From Sinomonas atrocyanea (GTDB lineage Bacteria > Actinomycetota > Actinomycetes > Actinomycetales > Micrococcaceae), in NCBI RefSeq assembly GCF_030812675.1, contig NZ_JAUSTE010000004.1:1-64000 (forward strand): a DNA stretch of 64,000 nucleotides. The letters run 5' to 3'. Shown here piece after piece: positions 25,870 through 35,456 of the stretch. The notes under the pieces are model-generated. The model was not told the origin of the DNA. It saw only the letters and a list, made by a program, of their open reading frames with translations, and ran no database searches. Made by a program: the position numbers and the translations under genes. The first letter of the stretch is position 1. Each line of letters begins with the position of its first letter.

Positions 25870-27236
25870 GACAGGACCGCCACGTCACCCCGGCCCCGCC
25901 CCCCGGCAGCGGCGGCCTCCCCGACCCCTACACGCCCGGGCACGGAAGCCCCGACTACACCGTCGCGCACTACGACCTCGACCTCGAGGTCAAGCTCGCG
26001 AGCAACCGGCTCGCGGGCAGGGCGCGGCTGCGCGCCACGGCGAACCGGCGCCTCGAGACGATCACCCTCAGCCTCGCCGGACTCCGTGTGCTCAAGGCAC
26101 AGGTCGAGGGTGCGAGGGCCAAGGCCGTCCAGCGCGGGGACGAGCTGCGCATCACGCCCGCCACCCCCGTGCCCGAGGGCAGGGACTTCTCGCTCGAGGT
26201 CCGGTACGAGGGCAGCCCGGGCCCCACGGACGGCGAGTGGGGCGATGTGGGCTGGGAAGAGCTCGAGGACGGCATCCTCGTCGCGGGACAGCCCGTCGGC
26301 GCGCCCACGTGGTTCCCCTGCAACGACCACCCCAGCCAGAAGGCCACCTTCCGCATCTCCGCCTCGGCCGACGCCGGGTACCGCGTCGTGTCGAACGGCC
26401 TCGTGGTGGGGCACCGGCGCAAGGCCAGCCGGGAGACCTGGATCTACGAGGTCCACGAGCCGATGGCGCCCTACCTGGCCACCCTGCTGATCGGCCGGTT
26501 CCAGCTGCTCGAGCTCGGGCGCCTGCCCCGCCGGGAGTACCCCGCGGTCGGGGTGTTCGCGGCCGTCCCGCCGGCCCTGCGCCAGGACGCGCTCACGGGG
26601 CTGCGCGACCAGCAGGCCATGCTCGCGCTGTTCACCGACCTCTTCGGGCCCTACCCCTTCCGTGACTACACCGTGGTGGTGACCGAGGACGAGCTCGAGA
26701 TCCCGCTCGAGGCGCAGACGCTCTCCATCGTGGGCCGCAACCACATCACCCGCAGCTGGGAGTCGCAGCGGCTCCTCGCGCACGAGCTCGCGCACCAGTG
26801 GTTCGGCAATTCCGTCACCGCCAGGACGTGGGAGGACATCTGGCTCCACGAGGGCTTCGCGTGCTACGCGGAGTGGCTCTGGAGCGAGCACGCGGGCCAG
26901 GGTTCCGTGGCCTCGCGGGCCGAGGCAGCGTGGACGCTCGTGGCGGCGCAGCGGCAGGACCTCGCGGTCGGCGCTCCCGGGGCGGCGATGATGTTCGACG
27001 ACCGCGTGTACAAGCGCGGGGCCCTCGCCCTGCACGCCGTGCGGCGCGTGCTCGGGGACGACAGGTTCTTCCGTGCCCTGCGGGCCTTCTGCGAGGAGAA
27101 CCGGCACGCGAACGCGTCCACGGCAGACTTCCTCGAGCTCCTCGACCGCGTGGGCGCCGGGGCGCCCGGCTTCGAGGCGCACGCGGTCCTGCGCCCGTGG
27201 CTGTTCGAGGGTCCGCTGCCGCCGCTGCCGGCGTAG
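25866..27236 (+). CDS. M1 family zinc metallopeptidase (short form)
   Basis: A 456-residue aminopeptidase-N-like protein with no signal peptide. Zinc site: HELAH at 306-310 and Glu329 in LHEGFACYAE, giving HEXXH-18-E. The usual GAMEN substrate motif is replaced by EIPLEAQ (about 279-285), keeping a Glu, as in actinobacterial M1 proteins with ALETQ-like motifs. The C-terminal helical domain of large aminopeptidases is missing. GTG start overlaps the synthetase stop by 4 bases, so the pair is translationally coupled. From memory, epsilon-poly-lysine producers carry HEXXH aminopeptidases that degrade the polymer; this enzyme is a good candidate for that role. Confidence 0.88.
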
Positions 27237-27258
27237 TCCCTCCCCCACAGGCCCGGGA

Positions 27259-27966
27259 TCAGGTCCGGGCGACGGCGGCGACGAAGCCCTCCGGGAGGCC
27301 GAGCTCCACCGCATCCAGGTCGCGCACACGCGGGTCGCCGCTGGTGCTGACCGCTGCGGGATCGGTGCGGAGGCCCGTCCCCATGGCCTTGAGCAGGGCC
27401 TCCTTGCGCACCCACAGCCGCGCCGCCTCGACCGGCGGATCCTGTGCCGACCAGACGCGGCGGCCCTCGTCCGCCGTGAAGGCCGCGTCCGGCAGCGTCC
27501 CGCGGAAGTCCGCAACGTGGGCCAGATCGACGCCGATCCGCGCCGGGGCGGCCCCGACCTCGCGCCCCCAAGGGGCGGCCTCGCGCTCCCCCGGGGCGGC
27601 CTCGGCGGCCAGGAGGGCCCACCCGCCGGCCCGGGACATGCTCGCGGCGACGTCCAGCGGGAGCCGCACCCCGTCGTCGTGCGTGGTGTCCGCGCCGGCG
27701 CACGGAGCTTCTCGGACGAGGGCGAAGCCCGGCGCGCCGTGCTCCCCCGGCCCGCACGCGGGGCAGCGGTAGGCGGGGACGACGAGCCGCGGATCCGTGC
27801 CGGCGAGCTCGGCGACGAGGCACCGCAGCGCGAGCCGTCCCGCGACGAACTCGCGGCTGCGGATCGGGTCGAGGAGCGCCGAGGCCCGCTCGAGCTCGCC
27901 CGGAGTGCAGACGCCGGCGGGCAGCCCCGACCCGGGATGACCGAGCGGAACTGCCCGCAGGCGCAT
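27259..27966 (-). CDS. Sfp-type 4'-phosphopantetheinyl transferase
   Basis: Transfers phosphopantetheine from CoA to a carrier-protein serine. The 235-residue protein has the two family signatures: IGVDLAHV at about 144-151 (Mg-binding Asp) and WVRKEALLKAMG at about 185-196 (WxxKEA). A YRCPACG motif in the N-terminal half is typical of actinobacterial members. The ATG at 27966 lies 19 bases after the pheT stop; a longer reading would overlap pheT. Convergent with the synthetase-peptidase pair, 22 bases apart, so it is the obvious partner for activating Ser546 of the synthetase. Confidence 0.9.
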   Translation of the reverse strand: MRLRAVPLGHPGSGLPAGVCTPGELERASALLDPIRSREFVAGRLALRCLVAELAGTDPRLVVPAYRCPACGPGEHGAPGFALVREAPCAGADTTHDDGVRLPLDVAASMSRAGGWALLAAEAAPGEREAAPWGREVGAAPARIGVDLAHVADFRGTLPDAAFTADEGRRVWSAQDPPVEAARLWVRKEALLKAMGTGLRTDPAAVSTSGDPRVRDLDAVELGLPEGFVAAVART

Positions 27967-27985
27967 CGCGGCGGCGGAGCGGCGT

Positions 27986-30535
27986 CTAGCCGCGCTGCAC
28001 CGCGCCGAACCGCTCGGCGGCACGTGCCACGGCAGCGGCGCGCGCCTCGGACGCCTCGTCGGCGGTCAGCGTGCGGTCGTCGGCGCGGAACCGCAGGCCG
28101 AATGCGAGGGACTTCTTGCCCTCGTCGATGCCCTTGCCGGTGTACACGTCGAACAGGTGGACGTCCTCGAGGAGGTCGCCGGCACCTTCGCGGAGGGCGC
28201 CGAGCACGGCGTCGGCCGGGAGCGCCGCGTCGACGATCAGCGCGACGTCCTGCGTCGCCACGGGGAACGTCGAGAGGTGGCGGGCCACGACGACGTCCGC
28301 GGCGGCCTCGAAGAGGGCGTCGGCGTCGAGCTCGAAGGCCACGGACCGGGCGGGGAGGTCGAGGCCGGCCAGGAGCTTCGGGTGCAGTTCTCCGGCGTAG
28401 CCCACCGTCTCGCCGGAGCGCAGGCTCAGCTGGGCCGCCCGGCCGGGATGGAACGCCTGGTGCGAGCCCTGCGAGACCACGAGCTCCACGCCGAGGACCT
28501 CGCCGGCCATGCGGGCGTAGTCCAGCGCGTCGGCCCAGTCCCAGGCCCGCGGCGCGCTGCCAGGGGCCTCGGGCATGTCCTTGCCGGTGAACACGCCCGC
28601 GACGTGGAGCGGCTGGTCCGGCAGCCCGTTGTAGAGGGAGTCGAGGACCTCGTCCGCGGGGCGCACCCCCAGGGGCGGGATGACGGCGGTGCCGAGCGGC
28701 CCGTCCCCAGGGAGGAAGACGAGGCCGGCCTCGTAGAGGGCCAGGTCGCGGAAGCCGCGCCCGTGGTTGCGCCGGGCGGTCTCCAGGAGCCCCGGCAGCA
28801 GGGAGGTGCGCAGCCAGCCGCGCTCCTCGCTGAGCGGGTTGGCGAGCTTGACCGCGGGCCGCGGGGCGCCCTCCTCCGGCACACCGAAGGTCTCGTTCTC
28901 GGCCTTGGTGGCGAAGGGGTACGCGAGCACCTCGGTCAGGCCCGCGTCGGCCAGGGCCTGGACGAGCCGGCGGCGCTGCTGCTGGCTGCGGGTGAACCCG
29001 CGGCCCGGGGGCGCGGTCGGCAGGGTCGCCGGGATCTTGTCGTAGCCGACGAGCCGGGCGATCTCCTCGGACAGGTCTTCCTTGGTCTCGAGGTCGTTGC
29101 GCCAGCTCGGCGGGGTGACCACGAAGTCCTCGCCGGCACGCTCCACGTCGGCACCGAGGTCGCCGAGGGCTCGGGTGATGAGCTCCTCGCTGAACTCCAT
29201 GCCGATCCGCGAGGACGCGAACCCCGCGGGCAGCTCGATCCGCACGGGGGTGGGCGCGGTCCCGACGTCAGTTCCCGCCTCGTCGGCGACCCCGCCGCCG
29301 TACTGGACCAGGAGGTCGACGACGCGCTGCGCGGCGACCCCGGCGACGTTCCAGTCGACGCCCCGCTCGAAGCGCTTGGACGCCTCCGAGGGCAGCTTGT
29401 GGCGGCGGCGCGAGCGGGCGATGCTCACGGTGTCGAAGTGGGCGGCCTCGATGAGGACGTTCACGGTCGCATCCGAGCACTCGGTCGCGGCGCCGCCCAT
29501 GACGCCGGCGATGCCGATCGGGCCGGACTCGTCCGTGATGAGCAGGTCCTCGGGGTCGAGGGTCCGGACCCTGTCGTCGAGCGTGGTGATCTTCTCCCCC
29601 GGCGCGGCGCGGCGGACCGTGATGGGCCCGGTGAGCGTGTCGAGGTCGTAGCAGTGCGTGGGCTGGCCGAGCTCGAACATGACGTAGTTCGAGATGTCCA
29701 CGGGCAGGGAGATCGACCGCACGCCGGCGAGGCGCAGCCGCGAGACCATCCACTGGGGGGTGGGCCGGGTCGGGTCGATGCCGCGGACGGTGCGCGCCAC
29801 GAGGCGGTCGCAGCCGGGCACGCCGTAGATCGGCGCCCGGTCGTCGAGCACCACGTCGTAGCCGCCCGCGAGCGTCTGGGGCGCCTCCACGAGCTCGGCC
29901 GGGTCGGTGAACTCGGTGCCGGTGGCGTGCGAGTACTCGCGGGCGATCCCCCGGATGGAGAAGCAGTAGGCGCGGTCCGGGGTGACGTTGATCTCGGCGG
30001 CCTCGTCGGTGAGCCCGAGGAGCTCGAGGGCGTCCGTCCCGACCTCCGGGTCGAGCCCGATGCGGGAGAGGACGAGAATGCCGTCGTGGTCGTCGCCGAT
30101 CCCGAGCTCGCGCACGGAGGCGATCATCCCGGCCGAGACGTGGCCGTAGGTCTTGCGGGCGGCGATGTGGAAGTCGCCGGGAAGCGTGGCCCCGGGCAGG
30201 GTCACGACGACCTTGTCCCCCGGGGCGAAGTTGTGCGCGCCGCACACGATCCCCTGGACGCCCGACGGCTCGATGCCCTTGCCCGTGAGGGTCTGCTCCT
30301 GGCCCTCGGGGACCACGCGCACCTGGCACCAGTTGATGGTCTTGCCGTTGCTCTGCGGCTCCTTGACCGCGCTGAGCACCTGGCCGACCACGATGGGCCC
30401 GCGGATCGAGTCGGCGGGCCGGTGGACGGCCTCCTCCTCGAGGCCGACCTTGACGAGGTCGGCCATGAGGTCCTCGGCGGTCGCGTCCGCGGGGAGCTGC
30501 GTGTACTCGCGCAGCCACGAAAGGGGGATTCGCAT
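27986..30535 (-). CDS. pheT: Phenylalanyl-tRNA synthetase beta subunit
   Basis: Large subunit of the alpha2-beta2 enzyme. The 849-residue protein starts MRIPLSWLREY, has the EMAP/tRNA-binding domain (about 40-160, including NGKTINWCQV), B3/B4 editing domain, B5 and core domains, and a C-terminal anticodon-binding ferredoxin fold (SLAFGLRFRADDRTL). Full length for an actinobacterium. Separated from pheS by 4 bases. Confidence 0.98.
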   Translation of the reverse strand: MRIPLSWLREYTQLPADATAEDLMADLVKVGLEEEAVHRPADSIRGPIVVGQVLSAVKEPQSNGKTINWCQVRVVPEGQEQTLTGKGIEPSGVQGIVCGAHNFAPGDKVVVTLPGATLPGDFHIAARKTYGHVSAGMIASVRELGIGDDHDGILVLSRIGLDPEVGTDALELLGLTDEAAEINVTPDRAYCFSIRGIAREYSHATGTEFTDPAELVEAPQTLAGGYDVVLDDRAPIYGVPGCDRLVARTVRGIDPTRPTPQWMVSRLRLAGVRSISLPVDISNYVMFELGQPTHCYDLDTLTGPITVRRAAPGEKITTLDDRVRTLDPEDLLITDESGPIGIAGVMGGAATECSDATVNVLIEAAHFDTVSIARSRRRHKLPSEASKRFERGVDWNVAGVAAQRVVDLLVQYGGGVADEAGTDVGTAPTPVRIELPAGFASSRIGMEFSEELITRALGDLGADVERAGEDFVVTPPSWRNDLETKEDLSEEIARLVGYDKIPATLPTAPPGRGFTRSQQQRRRLVQALADAGLTEVLAYPFATKAENETFGVPEEGAPRPAVKLANPLSEERGWLRTSLLPGLLETARRNHGRGFRDLALYEAGLVFLPGDGPLGTAVIPPLGVRPADEVLDSLYNGLPDQPLHVAGVFTGKDMPEAPGSAPRAWDWADALDYARMAGEVLGVELVVSQGSHQAFHPGRAAQLSLRSGETVGYAGELHPKLLAGLDLPARSVAFELDADALFEAAADVVVARHLSTFPVATQDVALIVDAALPADAVLGALREGAGDLLEDVHLFDVYTGKGIDEGKKSLAFGLRFRADDRTLTADEASEARAAAVARAAERFGAVQRG

Positions 30536-30539
30536 TGGA

Positions 30540-31631
30540 CTAGATCTCCATCCCGAAGTGCTGGCTGAAGCGGACGTCGCCCTCGATCATGTCGTGCATG
30601 TCGGCGACCTCGTTGCGGAACATGAGGGTGCGCTCGATGCCCATCCCGAACGCGAACCCCGAGTACTGCTCGGGGTCGATGCCCGCCGCCCGCAGGACGT
30701 TCGGGTTGACCATCCCGCACCCGCCCCACTCGATCCAGGCGGGCCCGCCCTTCGCGCCGGGGTGCCAGATGTCCAGCTCGGCGCTCGGCTCGGTGAACGG
30801 GAAGTAGTTGGGACGCAGGCGGATCTGGGCCTCTGCCCCGAACATCTGCCGCGCGAAGTGCTCGAGCGTCCCGCGCAGGTCCGCCATGGACAGGCCCTCG
30901 TCGATCGCGAGGCCCTCGAACTGGTGGAACACCGGGGTGTGGGTCGCGTCGAGCTCGTCCGTGCGGAACACCTTGCCGGGGCAGAGCACGTAGAGGGGGA
31001 CCTCGCGCTCGAGCATCGAGCGGACCTGCACCGGCGACGTGTGCGTGCGCAGGAGCAGGTGCGCCTCGGGCGGGTCGACGAAGAACGTGTCCTGCATCTC
31101 GCGCGCGGGGTGGTCGGGCTTGAAGTTGAGGGCGTCGAAGTTGAACCACTCGGACTCGAGCTCGGGCCCCTCGGCGATCTCCCAGCCCATGCCCACGAAG
31201 ATGTCGCTGACCCGGTCCTGCAGGGTCGACAGCGGGTGCCGGGCGCCGGCGCGCCTGCGCCGGGGTGCCGCCGTGACGTCGACGGTCTCCTCGACGAGGA
31301 TCCGGGCCGCATCCTCGGCCTCGAGCACGGACTGCCGCTCGGCGATGGCCTTGTTGACCCTCCCCCGGGCCCCGCCGACCAGCTTGCCGGCCGCGGCCTT
31401 GGACTCCTTGGGGAGGGAGCCGATCGCGCGGTTGGCGAGGGCGAGGGGGGACTTCTCCCCGGTGTGGGCGATGCGCGCCGACTTGAGCGCATCGAGGTCG
31501 GCGGCACCCGCGACGGCCTCGAGGGCCCTCTCGACGGCGGCGGCGACGGCGGCCTCGTCCACGGGGTCGGGGACGCTCGTCTCGCTCACGGGAACCTCTG
31601 TCTCGGCGGATGGGGGCGTAGTCTCGGGCAC
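30540..31631 (-). CDS. pheS: Phenylalanyl-tRNA synthetase alpha subunit
   Basis: Catalytic subunit charging tRNA-Phe. A coiled-coil arm (about 25-110) is followed by the class II core with [14 protein letters not shown], the TSPVQVR motif 2 region, [10 protein letters not shown], and motif 3 [13 protein letters not shown]. The first 25 residues are an acidic extension. Divergent from the SIMPL gene across 78 bases; I see no T-box or Phe leader peptide. Confidence 0.98.
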   Translation of the reverse strand: MPETTPPSAETEVPVSETSVPDPVDEAAVAAAVERALEAVAGAADLDALKSARIAHTGEKSPLALANRAIGSLPKESKAAAGKLVGGARGRVNKAIAERQSVLEAEDAARILVEETVDVTAAPRRRRAGARHPLSTLQDRVSDIFVGMGWEIAEGPELESEWFNFDALNFKPDHPAREMQDTFFVDPPEAHLLLRTHTSPVQVRSMLEREVPLYVLCPGKVFRTDELDATHTPVFHQFEGLAIDEGLSMADLRGTLEHFARQMFGAEAQIRLRPNYFPFTEPSAELDIWHPGAKGGPAWIEWGGCGMVNPNVLRAAGIDPEQYSGFAFGMGIERTLMFRNEVADMHDMIEGDVRFSQHFGMEI

Positions 31632-31709
31632 CCGTCAAGTCTAGTTCACGGCTACGATGCCCCTGTGCGCGCCGGGGCGCGCCGCCGCCGGCGGAAGGAC
31701 CTGATAGCC

Positions 31710-32366
31710 ATGAGCAGTCCGCACTCCATCACCGTCACCGGCACCGGATCGGTGACCGTGGTTCCCGACATCGCCGTGCTCCGCGTGGGGGCGGAGGTCC
31801 GCTCCCCCCGCCTGGGCGAGGCGTACGACGGCGCCTCCCGGGCTTCCGAGTCGATCGTCGCCGCGGCGCTGCGTTCCGGGGTGACGCGCTCCGATATAGT
31901 CTCCTCCTCGCTCTCGGTGGCGCCGGAGCTGACCTGGGAGGAGGGCCGCGGCCAGCAGCTCGTGGGCTACGTCGCGAGCCGGGGCCTGACGATCGGGGCC
32001 CGGGACCTGGCCCGCACCGGCGAGCTCCTCGACGCGGTCGTCGCGGCCGGCGGCGGCGCGGTGCGCATCCACGGCATCTCCCTCGGCGTCTCGGACCCCT
32101 CGGCGGCGGAGGCCTCGGCGCAGGCCGCCGCCTTCCACGAGGCCGAGGGGGCGGCCCGGCGGCTCGCCGCCCTGGCCGGGCGGGCACTGGGCGCCGCAGT
32201 CCGCATCGATGCCGGCGGCCCGCCGGCCGCCGCGCCACCGGGGGCACCCGTGCCGCTGAGGCGGGCCTCCTTCACAGCACCCGAGCCGAGCGCACCGCTC
32301 GAGGCCGGCGAGACCGAGGTGCGGGCGAGCGTGACGGTGACCTGGTCCCTGGTCGAGGAGGCGTAG
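31710..32366 (+). CDS. SIMPL domain (DUF541) protein
   Basis: A 218-residue single-domain SIMPL protein: it opens ITVTGTGSVTVVPDIAVL at about 6-23 and ends EVRASVTVTWSLVEE, both typical. Unlike many family members it shows no signal peptide or lipobox, so a cytosolic location is likely unless the start is elsewhere. Function of the family is poorly defined (periplasmic or oxidative-stress-linked in proteobacteria). ATG at 31710 has GGAAGGA upstream. Confidence 0.85.
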   Translation: MSSPHSITVTGTGSVTVVPDIAVLRVGAEVRSPRLGEAYDGASRASESIVAAALRSGVTRSDIVSSSLSVAPELTWEEGRGQQLVGYVASRGLTIGARDLARTGELLDAVVAAGGGAVRIHGISLGVSDPSAAEASAQAAAFHEAEGAARRLAALAGRALGAAVRIDAGGPPAAAPPGAPVPLRRASFTAPEPSAPLEAGETEVRASVTVTWSLVEEA

Positions 32367-32389
32367 CGGAGGCCCCGCCCCAGCGCCCC

Positions 32390-32418
32390 TTGACACTGAT
32401 TCGAAGATGTATTCGAAT
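32390..32418 (+). promoter_or_regulatory. Promoter with LexA-like box before radical SAM gene
   Basis: A consensus TTGACA (32390-32395) is followed by CGAAGATGTATTCG (32402-32415), which matches the actinobacterial LexA half-sites CGAA and TTCG at correct spacing. This is the same degree of match as one of the boxes between lexA and the LysM gene here. The box would lie in the promoter spacer and -10 region. The -10 itself is poor (TCGAAT at 32413). The first good ATG (32426) would be at or near the transcription start, so leaderless translation is possible. Confidence 0.55.
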
Positions 32419-32425
32419 GAGTGTC

Positions 32426-33502
32426 ATGCGATGGAACACGCAGTCGGTCGCCGAGCCGCTCTCCGGGTCGGACGACGGCACCCCGGCCCAGCCGCCCCTC
32501 CTGTCCCTTGCGGGCGCGCTGCGCACGGTGAGGACGCCGGAGTTCCAGGGAATCACCTTCCACGAGGTCGCCGCGAAATCGGCGCTCAACAAGGTCCCGC
32601 CGGCGTCCTCCATGCCGTTCCACTGGACCGTCAATCCCTACCGCGGGTGCAGCCATGCCTGCGTCTACTGCTTCGCGCGCAAGACCCACACGTACCTCGA
32701 CCTCGATTCCGGCCTCGACTTCGACCGACAGCTCGTGGTCAAGGTCAACGTCGGCGAGGTGCTGCGGGCCGAGGTCTCGAGGCGCTCCTGGGCGCGGGAG
32801 CACGTGGCGCTCGGGACCAACACCGATCCCTACCAGCGTGCCGAGGGCCGCTACGCCCTGATGCCCGGGATCATCCGCGCCCTCGCGGACTCCGGAACCC
32901 CGTTCTCCATCCTGACCAAGGGAACGCTGCTCGCCCGTGACATCCCGCTCCTGAAGGCAGCTGCGGCCCAGGTGCCGATCGGCGCCGGGATCTCCCTCGC
33001 CGTCCTCGACCCCGAGCTCCAGTCCGCCCTCGAGCCCGGGACCCCCTCCCCCGCCGCCCGGCTGCACCTGGTGTCGAGGCTGCGCGACGCGGGCCTGCCG
33101 TGCGGGGTCATGGCGATGCCCATCCTCCCCTGGCTCACCGACTCCGAGGAGCACCTCGACGCGCTCATGGGCAGGCTCGCCGAGGCCGGTGCGACCGGGG
33201 TCACAGCCGGAGCGCTGCACCTGCGCCCAGGGACCCGCGAGTGGTTCATGGGATGGCTCGCGAAGACGCACCCGCGGCTGGTCGGCCGCTACCGCAGGCT
33301 CTACGCGAAGGGCTCCTACGCCCCGTCCGAGTACCGCGCGTGGCTGGGCCGGCGCGTCGCGGCCGCCAAGGCCCGCCATGGCTTCGGCCGGGGCTTCGAG
33401 CGCGATGAGGCCTTCGGCCACCGCGACGGCGATGTCCTCGCCGCCGGGGGTCTGGCGGCGCAAGAGCCCGCCCGCGCCCCGCGGCAGGATGCCCTCTTCT
33501 GA
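32426..33502 (+). CDS. Rv2578c-type radical SAM protein
   Basis: A 358-residue radical SAM enzyme with Cys75, Cys79 and Cys82 in RGCSHACVYCF (CX3CX2C, for the 4Fe-4S cluster), preceded by the WTVNPYRGC motif, as in the Rv2578c/SplB-like group. A TIM-barrel core runs to about 290, and the basic C-terminus is variable. SplB relatives include spore photoproduct lyase, but this branch in non-sporulating actinobacteria has no proven reaction. The LexA-like box in front suggests a DNA-damage role. The ATG at 32426 (MRWNTQS) matches the expected N-terminus; an ATG at 32417 is the alternative. Confidence 0.88.
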   Translation: MRWNTQSVAEPLSGSDDGTPAQPPLLSLAGALRTVRTPEFQGITFHEVAAKSALNKVPPASSMPFHWTVNPYRGCSHACVYCFARKTHTYLDLDSGLDFDRQLVVKVNVGEVLRAEVSRRSWAREHVALGTNTDPYQRAEGRYALMPGIIRALADSGTPFSILTKGTLLARDIPLLKAAAAQVPIGAGISLAVLDPELQSALEPGTPSPAARLHLVSRLRDAGLPCGVMAMPILPWLTDSEEHLDALMGRLAEAGATGVTAGALHLRPGTREWFMGWLAKTHPRLVGRYRRLYAKGSYAPSEYRAWLGRRVAAAKARHGFGRGFERDEAFGHRDGDVLAAGGLAAQEPARAPRQDALF

Positions 33503-33527
33503 TCCCGGGCAGGAGCGCTGCGGCCCA

Positions 33528-33578
33528 GAGTGTCAGCGGATGGCGTGACTGCGGCCGGGAGTGTCAGCGGACGGCGTG
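33528..33578. repeat. 20-bp direct repeat at NUDIX gene 3' end
   Basis: Two copies of a 20-base sequence (33528-33547 and 33559-33578), GAGTGTCAGCGGAYGGCGTG, differ at one base. The right copy contains the stop codon and last codons of the NUDIX gene; the left copy lies in the convergent spacer. Looks like a small tandem duplication of the gene end. Confidence 0.8.
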
Positions 33579-34013
33579 GCGGCGGACCGCGTCCACGATC
33601 GGGAAGTCCGCGGGGATCCAGTCCAGCTCCGTCAGGGCATCCCCCTCGAGTCCGACCCACCGCAGCTCGTCATGGTCCTGCAGGGGCTCGGGCACGCCCG
33701 CGCGCACCTCGGCGAGCCACACCCGCATCGCCGCCCGGTCGCTGAGGGGCCACCCCTGAGGCAGCGGGCCGGGCACCTCGGGCCCGAGGGCCACGGCCAC
33801 GCCGAGCTCCTCGTCCAGCTCGCGGCGCAGGCCTTCCTCGGCCGACTCTCCGTCCTCGACCTTTCCCCCCGGGAACTCCCAGAGGCCCGCAAAGGCCGGC
33901 GGCGCCGTCCTGCGCGCCGCCAGGAGCATGGTGGGGCGCTCGAGCGAATCGACGATCGCTCCCCCGACCACTTGGACGAACTGGGGGCCGGCTCCGTCGG
34001 TCTGCGTCTGCAC
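33564..34013 (-). CDS. NUDIX hydrolase, MutT-like
   Basis: A 149-residue nucleoside-triphosphate pyrophosphohydrolase candidate. The full Nudix box is present as GGKVEDGES and REL-EELGV at about 49-71 (GX5EX7REUXEEXGU). The following WPLSDRAAMRVWLAEV resembles the 8-oxo-dGTP MutT/CTP pyrophosphohydrolase group. Likely sanitises oxidised nucleotides; exact substrate unknown. Divergent from an MFS gene. Confidence 0.88.
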   Translation of the reverse strand: MQTQTDGAGPQFVQVVGGAIVDSLERPTMLLAARRTAPPAFAGLWEFPGGKVEDGESAEEGLRRELDEELGVAVALGPEVPGPLPQGWPLSDRAAMRVWLAEVRAGVPEPLQDHDELRWVGLEGDALTELDWIPADFPIVDAVRRHAVR

Positions 34014-34142
34014 CGGCCCAGTCTAGGGCCCAGCCCAGGAGCCGGACGGAATGGGAGCACCTCCCGTACTGTTGGCAGGAGACGAGGGCCGACGGCGATC
34101 CTCCCCAGACCCCATCAGGCCCCCGACACCAGGAATGCCACC

Positions 34143-35426
34143 GTGCCCACGCCCGAACCGCCCGCCCTCCCGCATGCCCCCACGGCGCCCGCCGAGAGGT
34201 TCCCCCCTGTCAGACCCGCCGGACGCCCCGGGACGGTCGCCGGGCATCGTTCCACGCTGCTCGCCCCCAAGCCCCTCTTCTGGGCCATGCTGGCCCTCGG
34301 CCTCGGCGGCTTCGCGATCGGGACCGTCGAGTTCGCGACCATGGGGCTGCTCAAGGAGATCGAGCGCGGGCTCGCCATCAGCACCCCGCAGGCCGGCCAG
34401 CTCATCTCCGCGTACGCCCTCGGCGTCGTGGTGGGGGCACCGCTGCTGGCCGCGGTCGGCGCCCGGCTCCCGCGCAAGGCCCTGGTCCTCGGCCTCATGG
34501 CGTTCTACGCGCTCGCGAACCTGTCCTCGTTCGTGGCCCCCGGCTACGGCGCGATGCTCCTCTCGCGCTTCGCCGCGGGCCTTCCGCATGGGGCCTACTT
34601 CGGCACGGCCGCGGTCATCGCGGCCTCGCTCGTGGCGCCCACGAAGAGGGGATGGGCCATCGCCACGGTCATGTCCGGCCTGACGATCGCCAACGTCCTC
34701 GGGGTGCCCGCGGCCACCTGGCTCGGGCAGTCGCTGGGCTGGCGCCTGCTGTTCGTCGTGACCGCGGTGATCGCCCTCGCCTGCGTGGCGATGGTCGCCC
34801 GATTCGTCCCGTACGAGCCGCCGCATCCGGAGGCGAGCATCCGCAGGGAGCTCTCGGCGCTCCGCCGGGGGCAGCTGTGGCTCGCCCTCGCCGTCGGCGT
34901 CGTGGGCTTCGGCGGCTTCTTCGCCACCTACACGTACATTGCCCACACGATGACGTCCGTCGCCGGGCTCCCCGAGGCGCTGATGCCGGTGGTCGTGGCG
35001 CTGTACGGGCTCGGGATGGTCGCGGGCAACATGGCCGGCGGCCGCCTCGCCGACCGCTCGGTGATGGGCACGATCTACTGGGCGCTCGCCGCCGTGGCAG
35101 GGGTGATGGTGCTCTACGGCCTCGCCGCGCCCGTCTGGCCGCTCGCCCTGCTCATGGTGTTCGTGGTGGGCGGCTCCGGCTCGGTCCTCATCCCCGCGCT
35201 CCAGGCGCGGCTGCTGGACTCCGCCCCTGGCGCCGCGACCCTCGCCACCTCGCTGAGCCACTCGGCCCTCAACGTGGCCAACGCCCTCGGCGCGTTCCTC
35301 GGAGGAGCGGTCATCGCGGCGGGCTGGGGCTTCGTCGCGCCGGCGTACGTCGGGGCGGTCCTCGCAGTGCTGGGCCTCGGGATCGCGCTGCTGAGCGGCG
35401 CCCTCGAGCGGCGCAAGGCCCGCTGA
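34143..35426 (+). CDS. MFS transporter, AraJ/YdhP-like (DHA1)
   Basis: A 427-residue 12-helix permease after a 40-residue Pro/Ala-rich cytoplasmic N-terminus. It opens LFWAMLALGLGGFAIGTVEF, typical of AraJ/NepI/YdhP exporters, with the cytoplasmic loop GARLPRKALVLG (motif A-like) between helices 2 and 3. Probable proton-driven efflux of sugars, nucleosides or drugs; the substrate cannot be read. GTG at 34143 follows AGGA; I see no closer ATG. Confidence 0.85.
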   Translation: MPTPEPPALPHAPTAPAERFPPVRPAGRPGTVAGHRSTLLAPKPLFWAMLALGLGGFAIGTVEFATMGLLKEIERGLAISTPQAGQLISAYALGVVVGAPLLAAVGARLPRKALVLGLMAFYALANLSSFVAPGYGAMLLSRFAAGLPHGAYFGTAAVIAASLVAPTKRGWAIATVMSGLTIANVLGVPAATWLGQSLGWRLLFVVTAVIALACVAMVARFVPYEPPHPEASIRRELSALRRGQLWLALAVGVVGFGGFFATYTYIAHTMTSVAGLPEALMPVVVALYGLGMVAGNMAGGRLADRSVMGTIYWALAAVAGVMVLYGLAAPVWPLALLMVFVVGGSGSVLIPALQARLLDSAPGAATLATSLSHSALNVANALGAFLGGAVIAAGWGFVAPAYVGAVLAVLGLGIALLSGALERRKAR

Positions 35427-35456
35427 GGGCGCCGGGCACGCTGAGCGCACCGGGCG

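Noticed and set aside
30153-31709. Long plus-strand frame in front of the SIMPL gene
   Set aside because: It is antisense to pheT/pheS and has no recognisable domain before the SIMPL start at 31710.
31632-31709. T-box or phenylalanine leader peptide for pheST
   Set aside because: The spacer is only 78 bases and has no Phe-codon run, stem-loop series or T-box core.
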